Part shown: positions 1 through 10,535 of the stretch, one piece after another
Layout of the letters: each line of letters opens with the position of its first letter
How positions within the stretch are numbered: the stretch's first letter is position 1
The notes under the pieces: model-generated
What the model was told of the DNA's origin: nothing
What the model saw: only the letters and a program-made list of their open reading frames with translations
Database searches by the model: none
Position numbers and translations under genes: made by a program
From: Bimuria novae-zelandiae CBS 107.79
Lineage: Eukaryota > Ascomycota > Dothideomycetes > Pleosporales > Didymosphaeriaceae
Assembly: GCA_010015655.1 (NCBI GenBank)
Contig: ML976748.1
Location: forward strand, 1-64,000
DNA length: 64,000 nucleotides
Direction of reading: 5' to 3'

Positions 1-247
1 TGAAAGCGGTTGTGTGAAGCATGAGTCAGCACAGCTTGGCATTGCCAAGAAAAGTGCGCCGAGGTAAGCGATTAGGTGGCCTGAGCTGTATGCTCGCAGC
101 CATCGCACGACCACGACGGCGGGGTTGTCCGACGGCCTCATACGGGTCCAGATGTCTCGTTCGGCTCTGGCAGATGCGGCTCTGTGGCTGAATTTATCTG
201 CCCAACTGTCGTGACATCTGCGCACAGTCGAAACCGCATCACTCACA

Positions 248-1329
248 ATGGCAGACATCAAAGTGGACCAGGCAGTCGCCCAAGACGACCTCGTCATTCC
301 GGTACGTTCGCCTTTCAAAAGAGCATATTATTTTATGGTTAGACTAACATTTCCCAGCTCATCGACTTCTCCGCCTTCCTCTCCGGCACCCCCGCCCAGA
401 AGCAGCAAACCGCCCAAGCAGTCCTCAACGGCTTCCAAACCGCGGGCTTCATCTACCTCTCGAACCACGGGATCCCGGCGTCGACCATCTCCAGCGTCTT
501 CGCCAACTCGGCCAAGTTCTTCGCGCGGCCGCAGGACCAGAAGAACGCGCTGTCATGGTACTCGCCCGAGGCGAACCGCGGGTACAGCGGCTACGGGCGC
601 GAGAAAGTGGCGCTGCCAGACGAAGACACAGCCGCGTTGCGCGCAGTGCCGGACTTGAAGGAGTCGCTGGAGATCGGGCGCGAGGGCGAGCCGGGGATGC
701 CGAACATGTGGCCGCCGACGGAGGGCGACGAGGACGCGAGGGTGTTCAAGGAGACGATGCTCGCGTTCCACGATACGTGCAAGGAGCTGCATATGGAGCT
801 GATGCGGGCGATTGCGCTGGGCATGGGGATTGACGAGAAGTGGTTCGATGGGTACACGGATGTTGGGGATAACACGCTGAGGCTGCTGCACTACCCGGGC
901 GTGCCGAAGAGTGTGTTCAAGAGGGACGATGGACAGCTGCAGGTTAGGGCGGGCGAGCACAGTGATTATGGCTCGTTGACGCTGCTGTTCCAGGATGCGC
1001 GTGGTGGGCTGCAGGTGCGGTCGCCGAAGGGCACGTTCGTCAATGCGACGCCGATAGAAGGCACCATTGTGGTCAACGCGGGTGACTTGCTGGCGCGCTG
1101 GTCCAACGATACGATCAAGTCGACGAAGCACCGCGTGGTCGAGCCGCCTCCGAAGGAGGACGATGGTGCAGACAACTACCCGCCACGGTACTCGGTCGCA
1201 TATTTCTGCAACCCGAACTTTGAGAAGGTCATCGAGGCGTTACCGGGCACGTACGAAAAGACCGGGAAGAAGTACGAAGGCATCAAGAGCGGTGAATATC
1301 TCGTCAAGAGACTGACAGCCACCTACTGA
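248..1329 (+). CDS. 2-oxoglutarate/Fe(II)-dependent dioxygenase, isopenicillin N synthase-like
   Basis: Two exons, 248-301 and 358-1329, joined across a 56-bp GT-AG intron (302-357), give 341 residues. The protein has the N-terminal DIOX_N part (motif SNHGIP near residue 50) and the C-terminal jelly-roll domain. The iron ligands are visible as HSD (H219, D221) and a distal H276 in KSTKHRV; R295 in RYSVAYF is the expected 2-oxoglutarate-binding arginine. Family members oxidise small molecules (secondary metabolites, hormones, amino acids) using O2 and 2-oxoglutarate; the substrate cannot be read from the sequence. The start is the first ATG in frame and lies in a CACAATGG context. It converges on the GH47 gene with 162 bp between the stops. 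All catalytic residues are present, so it is probably active. Confidence 0.9.
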
Positions 1330-1491
1330 GCAAAAACAATACCCAATGCATTTATATGAACGTCAGATTTACAACCAATGCCGCATGTGTACAAGAACAA
1401 CATCAAGAGTGGGTTCGGACTCATTATTACCCATCGTTGTGTATTCTGCACTCCACCTTACAGTAACCTGCCCCTCCCCCACCACCCCCCC

Positions 1492-3177
1492 TCAGATCGG
1501 CGTCTTAGCCTGCACCCTCATCGGATGCGCCTCGGTATTATACACAAAATAATTAACATTCCCACCCTTCCCAACCCCCTCCTCCGCATACTCTACATCC
1601 CAAATGCCCTTCCTCTCCTCAGGCGCCTGTATCAAATACTGATACTTGAGCACCTCGGCCAAGGTAAAGCTATGCATGATATTATCCCACCCCCCACCAT
1701 CCTCGTCAAAGATATTCAGCACGCCCGAGAACCCCTGACCCACACGTTCGGTCTTGTTTTCAGCGAGCGTATACGCCCACGCGACGTCACGCCAGTACTG
1801 GTTTCCCGTGACCTGGTAAGCGTAGTACCAACTCTCTACGGCCTCGGGGGCCTGGCCGTTTTCGAACAGCGTGTTGTCGTCTATGAACCAGCCGCTCTTC
1901 TCGTAGAAGGCGGATTGGTTCTGGAACTGCGGGTACGCGAGTTCGGTGAGGTTCCAGGAGTACACGGTGGGCCCGATGCCGACGGGGGCGTAGCGGTACC
2001 CGTTTGCGCAGAACTCTGCAAAGGCGAGGCCGTGCTCGAGCCAGTCGGGACGATCTAAAGCCGTAGAGCCCAGGATGAAGGAGCCGCCGATGAAGCAGGC
2101 GAGTTCTTCGGAGTAGTTCTGCGCCGCCCGGCCGGAGAAGGAACCCGCCATCGTGAGATCGGGGCGGGTCGAGGGCGAGGAGAGGAGGTGTGCGATGGTG
2201 GAGTCTGCGGCGGCGGCGAAGCGCTCGCCGTAGAGGGCGTATTTATCCGGGTCGTAGACGTACATTTTAACAAGGTACTCGTAGGCGGAGTCGTTGCCGG
2301 AGGTCCAGCCGCCGTAGGCGTCTAGGATCTCGCCGGTTTCGACGCTGAAGTTTCCGCCCGTGAGGCCGGGCCAGACTTCGACGTTGGGCTTGAGGAAGTA
2401 GGACATTGCTTTTTGGGCGAGGGCGCCGTATTCGGGGTTCCCGCTGAGGTCGGAAAGGTGCTGCCATTCGATTACGAGGGAGCCGAGTTCGGCGAGGCCC
2501 GCGGACCAGGTCCCGTCTACCATGCGGTAGCGAGGCGCAAAGGTGCCGTTGTTGATGAAGATGTTGTTTACGGGGATGCCGCTGGTGGTGTTGAAGGCGA
2601 ATTTGAGCGTGTCGGCGAGAGTGATGCATTGCGTAAGGAGGGCGTCGACTTTGTCTTCGTCTACGTCTAGGTGGTTGAAGGGGCCTTTTAGCAGGTCGTA
2701 GGCTGCAAGCAGACCGCCGACGTATCGGATGTTCGTTTCGAACAGACTGACACTGAGACTTGCACCGTGGCGGTTTGCAGTATCGACCCTTGTAAAATCG
2801 ATCGTTGGGATGAAGTCCAGAATCTGGTTCACTATGTCGGTCTGCTCCATGATGATGGCCGTGTCGAGACCGTCAACTGCGGTGACGGCCCATCCATTTC
2901 GGCCATTATCAAATGTGCCTGTCACAGGCAGGAGATGGTCGTTCGGGAAGGCGATCGTATAGTAACCGTTCCAGGCGAACCGAAACATCTCAATAACAGC
3001 ATCTGCACGTTTGGTCTGGTTTGGCTCGAAGCCAGTGTAGTCGTAGTCATCGCCCTTTTGACCGGGATAAGTTACGTTTGGGAAGGAAGACCCGCCATCG
3101 CGTATCGCGAGGGAACTGGCAAGCGTCGCGAAGCTGGTGCCCAAGATGAGTCCAGTTACTTTCCAAAATCGACCCAT
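1492..3177 (-). CDS. Secreted GH47 class I alpha-mannosidase-like protein
   Basis: A single uninterrupted frame of 561 residues. The first ~22 residues form a signal peptide (hydrophobic stretch ending ASSLA), pointing to the secretory pathway. Glycoside hydrolase family 47 landmarks occur in order: DGLDTAIIM, VSLFETNIRYVGGLLAAY, GTWSAGLAELGSLVIEWQ, HSFTLAEVLKYQYL and the terminal YNTEAHPM, in which the threonine that coordinates Ca2+ is kept. The family trims alpha-1,2-linked mannose from N-glycans. The usual RPE motif before the VES helix reads APEAVES here, so the arginine is missing while the glutamate remains; the enzyme may be a divergent secreted or ER-degradation-type member. Several NxS/T sites suit a secreted glycoprotein. 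Start is the first ATG, directly before the signal peptide. Confidence 0.88.
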   Translation of the reverse strand: MGRFWKVTGLILGTSFATLASSLAIRDGGSSFPNVTYPGQKGDDYDYTGFEPNQTKRADAVIEMFRFAWNGYYTIAFPNDHLLPVTGTFDNGRNGWAVTAVDGLDTAIIMEQTDIVNQILDFIPTIDFTRVDTANRHGASLSVSLFETNIRYVGGLLAAYDLLKGPFNHLDVDEDKVDALLTQCITLADTLKFAFNTTSGIPVNNIFINNGTFAPRYRMVDGTWSAGLAELGSLVIEWQHLSDLSGNPEYGALAQKAMSYFLKPNVEVWPGLTGGNFSVETGEILDAYGGWTSGNDSAYEYLVKMYVYDPDKYALYGERFAAAADSTIAHLLSSPSTRPDLTMAGSFSGRAAQNYSEELACFIGGSFILGSTALDRPDWLEHGLAFAEFCANGYRYAPVGIGPTVYSWNLTELAYPQFQNQSAFYEKSGWFIDDNTLFENGQAPEAVESWYYAYQVTGNQYWRDVAWAYTLAENKTERVGQGFSGVLNIFDEDGGGWDNIMHSFTLAEVLKYQYLIQAPEERKGIWDVEYAEEGVGKGGNVNYFVYNTEAHPMRVQAKTPI

Positions 3178-4190
3178 GTTAGTTACAGCGATCCAATGCT
3201 CTCACCCTTTGCCGTTTTTATATACTCAGAGAAGACCCAGGGCACCCAATATATAGAACAAGCTGATGGTAATCAAAAAGACCGGATTCCTCTGGACGCC
3301 GTGTGCGTAACAGCACAGCACCGCTCGTCGCACGGTAGCGAGTCCCGGGTGGACACTCCAACTTATGGCCCGCGTGTTATCTCTCCGCATCTTCTGATAT
3401 AACTGCTCATGCAAATAGTACTGGGTACAAGGTCCGCGTGTACAGTTGTAGGGATTCTCAATCTACATTCAACAGACTGGGACACAGGAACAGGCATCAC
3501 ATGCTGTCAATCACACAGCACTAGGCTGCGTTAGGCTGGTGAGCTGGTGTCTTAAAGTACACGACAGAGGCGTGCATGCGCATGTTGTCCGATGAGCGAT
3601 AGGCATGATGTTCGAGAGCAGATGCGTAGGTTCATGTGTGTGATGGCGATGGCAGGTGTCGTTGTCGATGTTGGCAGAAGAGTGACGCTAGTTGGCGAAG
3701 TAGCGCCTCTCACGCGACGAGACGCGAGCATCACTCGTATTCATCGCGCCGCTCCGCTCAACTTGTGCATCCGAAGCCCGATGGCCTCAACAGGAAGGTG
3801 ATCTCTACTTCCTTGAAGCATGCACTCCGCGCCGCCTTCCCGCCTTCCAGCTTGCAGCTCTTCATATGCAACTACTAGAACGAGGTCCCCACCTTCATAC
3901 CTCCCCGAACGCGATGTAACGGGCGCGATATATCCGCAAGACATTGATCCTTTCAACGCCGCCAAGTGCGCGCTCCACCGCATTTCAAGCTTCCCTTTCG
4001 CTACAATGTAACCTTCCCAGGAGCCAAGAAGTAAGCATGCGGGGAACAGCGTAGGAACTGCACCGGTCACGGCGAATCAAGGATGACCTCACCCTAGTCG
4101 CCCTGGTTGTTGATCTTGTACCTGACTACAAAACTTGCGGACTCCTTGTCGGTGCAATTTGCTCGCTCCTCCCAATCTGACCCCGACAAG
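3178..4190. other. Intergenic, divergent promoter region GH47/GH20
   Basis: About 1 kb between two divergently transcribed glycosidase genes. Small open frames occur on both strands, but none has recognisable domains or convincing composition. I see no RNA gene or repeat. It must contain both promoters. Confidence 0.5.
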
Positions 4191-6526
4191 ATGCGTCTGC
4201 AGTGCTTGTATGCACTTGTTAGCGCTGCAGCAGCTCTTCAACCCCTCCCTCCTGTGCAATGGAGCAAGGGCAACGGCTCGACAAGCGGAGGCTTCTCGCT
4301 CAAGGATGCCCCTCGGACAATATATCTGCAACGCTCCTTCGCGAACACGTCTGATACCGAGGGTTTGACGCTCATTCCTCCTACCGCATATGAGTTCGCG
4401 CAGACGTTCGGCAAGGATCTTTCGCAATTATTTGGCGGAAATTGGAGCGTGCAGCAAATTGATTCTGCACCCGATGCTGGTATCTATCTCGGCAACTTCC
4501 AGGGCGATGCAAGCCAGTTGACGTACGAAAATGGTGTTGCTACTGAGGAAGGTTACGAGTTGGAAGTCGGTAATGGGAGCGTCTTCATCGGCGGCACCGG
4601 AGCTCGAGGGTTATTCTGGGGAACCAGAACGCTACTTCAGCAACTGCTGATCGCCAATGGAGAGTCGATTGGATCGGGACGGGTGGTTGAAGCTCCCGCC
4701 TATGCTACACGAGGATACATGCTGGATGCTGGTCGCAAATGGTACACGGCAGACTTCTTGAAAGACTTGTGCACTTACGCAAGTTTCTTCAAGATGTCGG
4801 AATTCCACTACCACTCGAGCGACAACTACCCTCTGAATCGTGGACACAACGTGAGTTCAGTTAACTAAGCTGCGTGCACTTGAGTTAGGCTGACCTTGTA
4901 CAGGAAACCTGGAACGAGGTGTTTTCCCACTTCTCGCTCTACCCGGAAGACCCAGAACTCCAAGGCATCGTGCAGCGGCCCAACGAAACACTGTCAAGAG
5001 CCGAATTCGAAGACTTCCAAAAACACTGCGCGCAGCGAGGCGTCACGGTTATTCCTGAAATTGAGGCACCTGGTCACTGTCTCTCGATCACCAAATGGAA
5101 GCCCGAGCTTGCTCTAGCGAAGAAGGATCTGCTGAATCTTTTGCATCCCGAGGCCATTCCTACTGTCAAGGCCATTTGGTCGGAGTTCCTCCCGTGGTTC
5201 CAGACCAAGGAAGTGCACATTGGTGCCGACGAGTACGATCCCACGCTCGCTGATGTGTACATCAACTTTGTCAACGAAATGTCCGACTTCGTAAACTCCA
5301 CATCCGGAAAACGCGTCCGCATCTGGGGCACCAACGAGCCTTCAGAGAACTACACCATCTCCAAAGATGTCATTATTCAACACTGGCAATATGGCCAATC
5401 CGACCCCGTGCAGCTGCAAGATGATGGATACCAACTCATCAACTCTGAGGACTGGTGGGCTTACATGAGTCTGAAGAACGACCACACTCCTATTCTTCCG
5501 GCACCGTATCCACAATTTTTCAACAATACACGTACCTTGAACTTTGCAAACGTTGAAGAATGGCAATGGGACCCGAGCTTGTTCAATCCAGTGAACACCA
5601 CGGAGCAGCTTGAACCTGGCGCAAGCGGAAACAAGGGAGCTATCCTTGCCGCTTGGAGTGACAGTGGGCCCGATGCCACGACTCAGTTGGAAGGATACTA
5701 TGCAATGCGCAACGGCATCCCGCTCGTTGCAGCACGAGCTTGGTCTGGCTCAAGGGGTGTCAATGTGAGCACCAGTGAATTTGAGCCCTCGCTCGAGCTC
5801 CTGACGGCCAATGCGCCAGGCCAGAACCTAGACCGCAGGTTCGAAACATCAGCACAATACGAATCGGCCGGAGGAGAGTCACCGCTCTTTACATGGACGA
5901 GCACAGGCGGCTACAGCGCAACAAATGTGTCGCTTGGGAAGGGTTCCTACGGCCCGCCATACACGCTATCTATCGCAGCGTCCGGACCGTTTTCGTTGCT
6001 TGGTCCAGACACTTCCCTCACTATCGGCACCGTCCCGTCCAACATCAGTGCTAATGGAACTTCGACACTCGTCTTTTCGACAGCAGATGGCTTCCCTTAT
6101 CCCCTTCGCTCGACGGATGAATCTGACGGGCACGACCCCGGCCACCCCGGGCGCATCTGGACGAACTTGACCAGCTCTACCCATCATCCGGTTCCGATCA
6201 CCTTTCCGGCCAAAATCCGCATCGAGACGGATGTTGTAAATGGAAGCAGAGTCTGGGTGGATGATGAGTTTAAGGGTAGATACGAAGTATTCGTCTTCGG
6301 AGGCAGGAATACGCTGTTCAGCTGGAGCCAAATGGCGCTGGTGGCTCCGCTGCAGAGTGCGAGTGGAGCGCTGGACAGTATCGTGCTGGAAGCTGGTATC
6401 GGTGGATCCGGAGGAAATGGAACCGGTGTGGACCAGCCTCCTAGCAATAGTGGAGCTAGTCGTCTAGCTGCGTTGTCTACAGTGGTTGTTGGCTTTGTTA
6501 TCATCCTCAGTATGGCCCTGCTGTAA
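4191..6526 (+). CDS. GH20 beta-N-acetylhexosaminidase, probably GPI-anchored
   Basis: Exons 4191-4850 and 4904-6526 flank a 53-bp intron; the product has 760 residues. An N-terminal signal peptide (hydrophobic core ALVSAAAALQPLPP) is followed by the GH20b-type N-terminal domain (GLFWGTRTLLQQLL near residue 145) and the TIM-barrel catalytic domain beginning at GYMLDAGRKWY. The catalytic Asp-Glu pair is D329-E330 in HIGADEYD. The C-terminus ends with a Ser/Gly-rich segment and a ~20-residue hydrophobic tail without following charges, as expected for a GPI attachment signal. The enzyme should remove terminal GlcNAc/GalNAc from glycans or chito-oligosaccharides at the cell surface. The length exceeds classical secreted fungal hexosaminidases (~600) because of a C-terminal beta-rich extension. 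The start is the ATG opening the signal peptide; an in-frame TTG upstream is unlikely to be used. Confidence 0.9.
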
Positions 6527-6849
6527 GGATAACGATTGATGAGTTACGTACAATGCACCTACCGAATTACTCAACAATCATTTTATGTGCATTGCCGGGG
6601 ATATTTCGGAAGGAGAGCCCCGTCCATAGCAGCGGCCATCTCCGTGGTGTCGCGCACAGCGGCGAAGTCCTAAGCCATGCCTATTGTAGAAGGTGGGATG
6701 CTTTCCGAGTGGAGCACCATCAAGACCCTGAGGTGGGGTTCCATCCATCAACACACGATACGCGCTGCAACAACTCCTTCAAGCCATTGGCCCTCCCCTC
6801 CCCTCGCATCACCATCCTCCTCCCCTCCGCATCCTCGGCCACCCTCAAA

Positions 6850-7995
6850 ATGCCCATCGTCGACATCCACACACACATCTACCCCCCCTCCTACGTCGAC
6901 CTCCTCCGCACGCGCAAAATCGTACCCTATATCCGCACCTTCGCCGACGCACCGGATTCCTCGCGCCTCATCATTCTTCCCGGTGAAGATGATCCGTCCA
7001 CGCCCTCGACCTCGCGCGGCCGCCCCATCGGGCCCGAGTACTATGACATAGCGCAGAAAATCGCCTTCATGGACCAGCACAAGATCGACAAGTCTGTAAT
7101 CTCGCTCGCAAACCCATGGCTGGATTTCCTACCCGCTGACGAAGCAGGCGAAGCCGCGCGCAAGATTAACGATGATGTGAATGAGATCTGTGCGAAGTGG
7201 GAGGGGCGGTTATACGCGTTTGGCACGCTGCCGTTGAGCGCAAAGACCGACACTATCGTGTCTGAAATCCATCGGCTCAAAGGGTTGAAATACATGCGCG
7301 GCGTGATCCTCGGGACGTCCGGCCTGGGCGCAGGCCTCGATGATCCTGCGCTGGATCCCGTGTGGTCAGCCCTGCAGGAGACGGGCCAACTAATATTCCT
7401 GCACCCGCACTACGGGCTGCCGAAAGAAGTGTACGGCCCGCGAGCCAACGAGTACGGACACGTTCTCCCGCTCGCGCTGGGGTTCCCGCTCGAGACGACC
7501 ATCGCGGTGAGCAGGATGTTGTTGAGCGGGGTGTGGGACCGGTTCACCAAGCTCAACGTCCTCCTCGCACACTCTGGAGGCACTTTGCCGTTTTTGGCCG
7601 GGCGGCTCGAGAGTTGTGTGCTGCATGATGGGCATATGAAGAGTGCGGGGACGAGGGATAATAGAAGGAGCGTGTGGGATGTGCTGAAGACGAATATCTA
7701 TCTGGATGCGGTTGTGTACTCTGAGGTCGGGCTGAAGGCTGCTGTCGAGGCGAGCGGGGCGGATCGGTTGCTTTTTGGTGAGTATGAATGTTTTGTTTCG
7801 GTTGGACGAGGATGTGCTAATTCTTTGTGTATAGGCACCGATCACCCGTTCTTCCCGCCCCTGGAAGAGGACGTCGAAGAGTGGCACAGCGTGAATGCCA
7901 ACTATACCGCGATATCGAAGGCGTTCAATGACGACGAGCGGGCGAAGGATGTCCTTGGGAACAACGCTGTGAGGATATTGAGGCTGGACGAGTAG
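6850..7995 (+). CDS. ACMSD-family amidohydrolase (metal-dependent decarboxylase type)
   Basis: Exons 6850-7777 and 7835-7995 around a 57-bp intron encode 362 residues. The amidohydrolase_2 signature is complete: DIHTH at residues 5-9, LHPHYG, AHSGG and GTDHPF with the catalytic aspartate; the last motif is formed only after splicing. This family includes 2-amino-3-carboxymuconate-6-semialdehyde decarboxylase and related fungal decarboxylases acting on aromatic or pyrimidine carboxylates; the substrate is not decidable here. The chosen ATG follows CTCAAA and starts just before the metal-binding HxH, as in homologues. The frame stays open for 297 bp upstream to an ATG at 6553, but that segment looks non-homologous and is probably leader. 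Converges on the coiled-coil gene, 111 bp between the stops. Confidence 0.87.
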   Translation: MPIVDIHTHIYPPSYVDLLRTRKIVPYIRTFADAPDSSRLIILPGEDDPSTPSTSRGRPIGPEYYDIAQKIAFMDQHKIDKSVISLANPWLDFLPADEAGEAARKINDDVNEICAKWEGRLYAFGTLPLSAKTDTIVSEIHRLKGLKYMRGVILGTSGLGAGLDDPALDPVWSALQETGQLIFLHPHYGLPKEVYGPRANEYGHVLPLALGFPLETTIAVSRMLLSGVWDRFTKLNVLLAHSGGTLPFLAGRLESCVLHDGHMKSAGTRDNRRSVWDVLKTNIYLDAVVYSEVGLKAAVEASGADRLLFGEYECFVSVGRGCANSLCIGTDHPFFPPLEEDVEEWHSVNANYTAISKAFNDDERAKDVLGNNAVRILRLDE

Positions 7996-8106
7996 GATAT
8001 ACCCACATTGACACCACAATGAAAAAGAAAAAGAAATATCACCAGCTCGACTCTCCCCCTCAAAGCTGTGGAGATAATATCCAGAACGACAAAAATCATG
8101 CCCATA

Positions 8107-9621
8107 CTAAGACCCTTCCATAACATCGACGGGGCCCCCGTTATCCGCCTTCCCATGATTCATTCTCTCCTTGCCCGGCACCTGCCGATTATCCTCGCGT
8201 CCGCGCCCCTCGGTTTCTACGTCTTTGTACCGTGATTCAAGTTTCCCCAGCCTCCTCTCAAGCCCCGCGACTTTGCTATTAAGATCCAAATTCGCCTCCA
8301 TGAGCTTCCCTATCAATCTCCGCTGCTCCTTGCTCTCCTTCCTCCACTCATGCTCCAACCCCGTGAACCTCTGCACCATCTGTTCCGCATTCCTGTTGTG
8401 CGCCAAGACCGTTTTAATCTCCGCCATCGCTTGTTCATGCCTTCCAAGCGTTTCCTCCTGATCCTCGAGCGTTGATTCGAGGTACACGAGCTTCAGGTCG
8501 TTCATCTCGAGCTTGGCGCCGTGGTCGGCGAGCCTCTTCGTTACTCTCTGTTCCGGGGTGGCGGTCGACGAATCAGCGAGGTTCTCGAGGCGCTCCGTGC
8601 TGGCGTTGGGCTTTTCCTTGAGCCCGGCGAAGTGGTCTACTGGGGCGGCGACAGGGTTGGCGGCACGCTTCCTTTTGAGGTCTTTCAGTGGGTTGGTGGC
8701 GGGTTCTTTCGTCGCCGGGGGGTCTTCGGGTTCCCCTGGGCTTTCATCAAACATGATTTTGATGCCTTCCGGGTACTCTGAGTCAGCGCCGGTCGGGATT
8801 TCGAGGCCTTTGAAGCCTTTGAAAAAGTTTGCTGCGCCGGCGGGGGCCTTCAGCGTCATCGTGCCATCTTCAAGGTCCTTTGGGATCGCGGCGAGCAGCT
8901 GCCTGAGGCCTGTCATGTCCCCCGGGCCGACGGCATGATTGTTCGTGACGCCTGCAAGGAGGTTTCCCACAGTGGCGGTAAGATCCCGTGTGCGGTCTTC
9001 GAGGTTCTCTGGGATCGCGGCGATCTGCTGCGTGAGGTCTTTAATCTCATCCGGGCCGTCGATACGGTTCTTCGTAAGGCTATTAAGGAGATTTTTCGCG
9101 CCGGCGGCAAGATTGTGGCCATCAAGGAGGTTTTCTATGGTGGCGGTAAGATTCTCTGTGCGGTCTTTCATGGCCGCTTGGATGGCGATAAGGTCCTGCA
9201 TGACGCCTTCGACGTCCTCCTGGCTAGCGGTAGCCTCCTGCATGCGGTCTCCGATGTCCTCTATGCTGGCGGTAAAATCCGGCAGGAGGTCCTCCGGGTT
9301 GGCGGCGAGCTGCTTCGCGAGTTGTTTGACGACGTCCTCTGGGCTATCGGCGAGCTTCCGCGTGAGTGCTTCGATGAGGGCCTCCTTGCTAAAGAGAAGA
9401 TTCTGCGAGCTGTCTTCGATGTCCTCTGGGTTGTCGGCAGGCTTCTCCGTGAGTTCTTCACTGTCGCCCGGGCTGACGGCACGTTTCCTTTTGAGGTCTC
9501 TGATGGCTTTGATTTCCTCCGGGCTGATGATGTTCTTTGCTGGAGGAGGTACTGCTGGAGATGATTGTTCTGGCGTATCCGGTGGGCCGTGGGATCGCAA
9601 GCGGTGTGAGGATTGCTGCAT
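8107..9621 (-). CDS. Repetitive coiled-coil protein of unknown function
   Basis: Not recognised. A 504-residue frame from the first ATG (9621); the frame stays open a further 207 bp upstream to a TTG, so an upstream exon is possible. The N-terminus is Pro/Ser-rich. The middle half is a degenerate array of short helical units with a recurring core such as ANPEDL, DSPEDV, AIPENLED, TATIENLL, spaced roughly 15-35 residues apart. The basic motif DLKRKRA occurs twice (residues 42-48 and again in the second half) and could be a nuclear signal. The C-terminal ~130 residues are rich in Leu/Glu/Lys with heptad-like spacing (LGRHEQAMAEI, KVAGLERRLGKLE), suggesting a long coiled coil. No signal peptide or membrane segment. 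Probably fast-evolving and lineage-restricted. Confidence 0.6.
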   Translation of the reverse strand: MQQSSHRLRSHGPPDTPEQSSPAVPPPAKNIISPEEIKAIRDLKRKRAVSPGDSEELTEKPADNPEDIEDSSQNLLFSKEALIEALTRKLADSPEDVVKQLAKQLAANPEDLLPDFTASIEDIGDRMQEATASQEDVEGVMQDLIAIQAAMKDRTENLTATIENLLDGHNLAAGAKNLLNSLTKNRIDGPDEIKDLTQQIAAIPENLEDRTRDLTATVGNLLAGVTNNHAVGPGDMTGLRQLLAAIPKDLEDGTMTLKAPAGAANFFKGFKGLEIPTGADSEYPEGIKIMFDESPGEPEDPPATKEPATNPLKDLKRKRAANPVAAPVDHFAGLKEKPNASTERLENLADSSTATPEQRVTKRLADHGAKLEMNDLKLVYLESTLEDQEETLGRHEQAMAEIKTVLAHNRNAEQMVQRFTGLEHEWRKESKEQRRLIGKLMEANLDLNSKVAGLERRLGKLESRYKDVETEGRGREDNRQVPGKERMNHGKADNGGPVDVMEGS

Positions 9622-10535
9622 ATCGCGGCGGGCACGGACGGGAGCGGGAGTTCCGCATGCGTCGCGGTAGAAATAGTTGCTGGGCGAGTATGCTTGCTCA
9701 AGGATGATGCGGTAGCGGCTGGAAAGTGCGGAATGGGAAGTGACGCGTGAGATGGGAGCGCGGCTTCCCAACCAAATCGGTCCTACCACCTTACAGATAG
9801 ACGGAAAAGAGACATGGATATCTATCAACCATTCCCCATCAACAAAATAACTAGGAGTTGACAGTAAAGAAACCTTGCTTGTTCAACGTTCAACGTTTAT
9901 GAGTACTTCAGAGTAGTCAATACGTATGATTCAGAGTTTACACTGACGGCCGCCAGGCAGCAGCTAGCAGGCTCACGCATAGGAAGTACACTCTTCGAGC
10001 CCGTCGTGGTCCGAGTCCTACCGTGCTATATGATTAGTACATGGTCTGTCCAGGTCGTCGGCGCTCGTCGCAAGCTGAGGTCCTCATATGATCTGTACTG
10101 TTCTGTCTAGAATCATACCTTCCGAGTTAAGAGTGATAGGTAGATTGCGAGTGGACCCGCACCTATCAACCCAAAGCTGGTAATAGCAAAGCCAGTAGGT
10201 TGACACTACTGATTTGCAATTCCTATATGTAGTCGTTTGTCGCGTACCTGTATAGCATGGAGTAGGTTCCATTTCAAATTCGTCATACGCGTAGAATTTT
10301 CTCGAGTGAGCGACGCATTGTCTGGAAAGATGGTTGACTCTGTCAACGGCCATCTACCAGACTGCCACAACCATGGATACCAGTGAACGGCATATTCCAG
10401 GCGGGTTGACACATAACGAAGACTTACACCACCCTTCACCAGCGGCGTCTTTGGGAGGAAAGGGCATCCAGAGTTAGAAAGTACCCCGTGTTACCCCAGG
10501 ATGAACATTACAAGAGCCCTTCCTTGATTACTTAC
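9622..10535. other. Intergenic
   Basis: About 0.9 kb. Apart from the open extension of the coiled-coil frame (to 9828) I see only short shadow frames. An upstream exon of the coiled-coil gene could lie here, but I could not place one. Confidence 0.4.

Noticed and set aside
6553..6849. N-terminal extension of the amidohydrolase to an upstream ATG
   Set aside because: No similarity to the family; the catalytic HxH belongs within the first ten residues, so ATG 6850 is preferred.
8939..9670. 243-codon plus-strand frame rich in Ser/Arg
   Set aside because: Mirror of the repetitive coiled-coil gene on the minus strand; the repeats keep opposite frames open.
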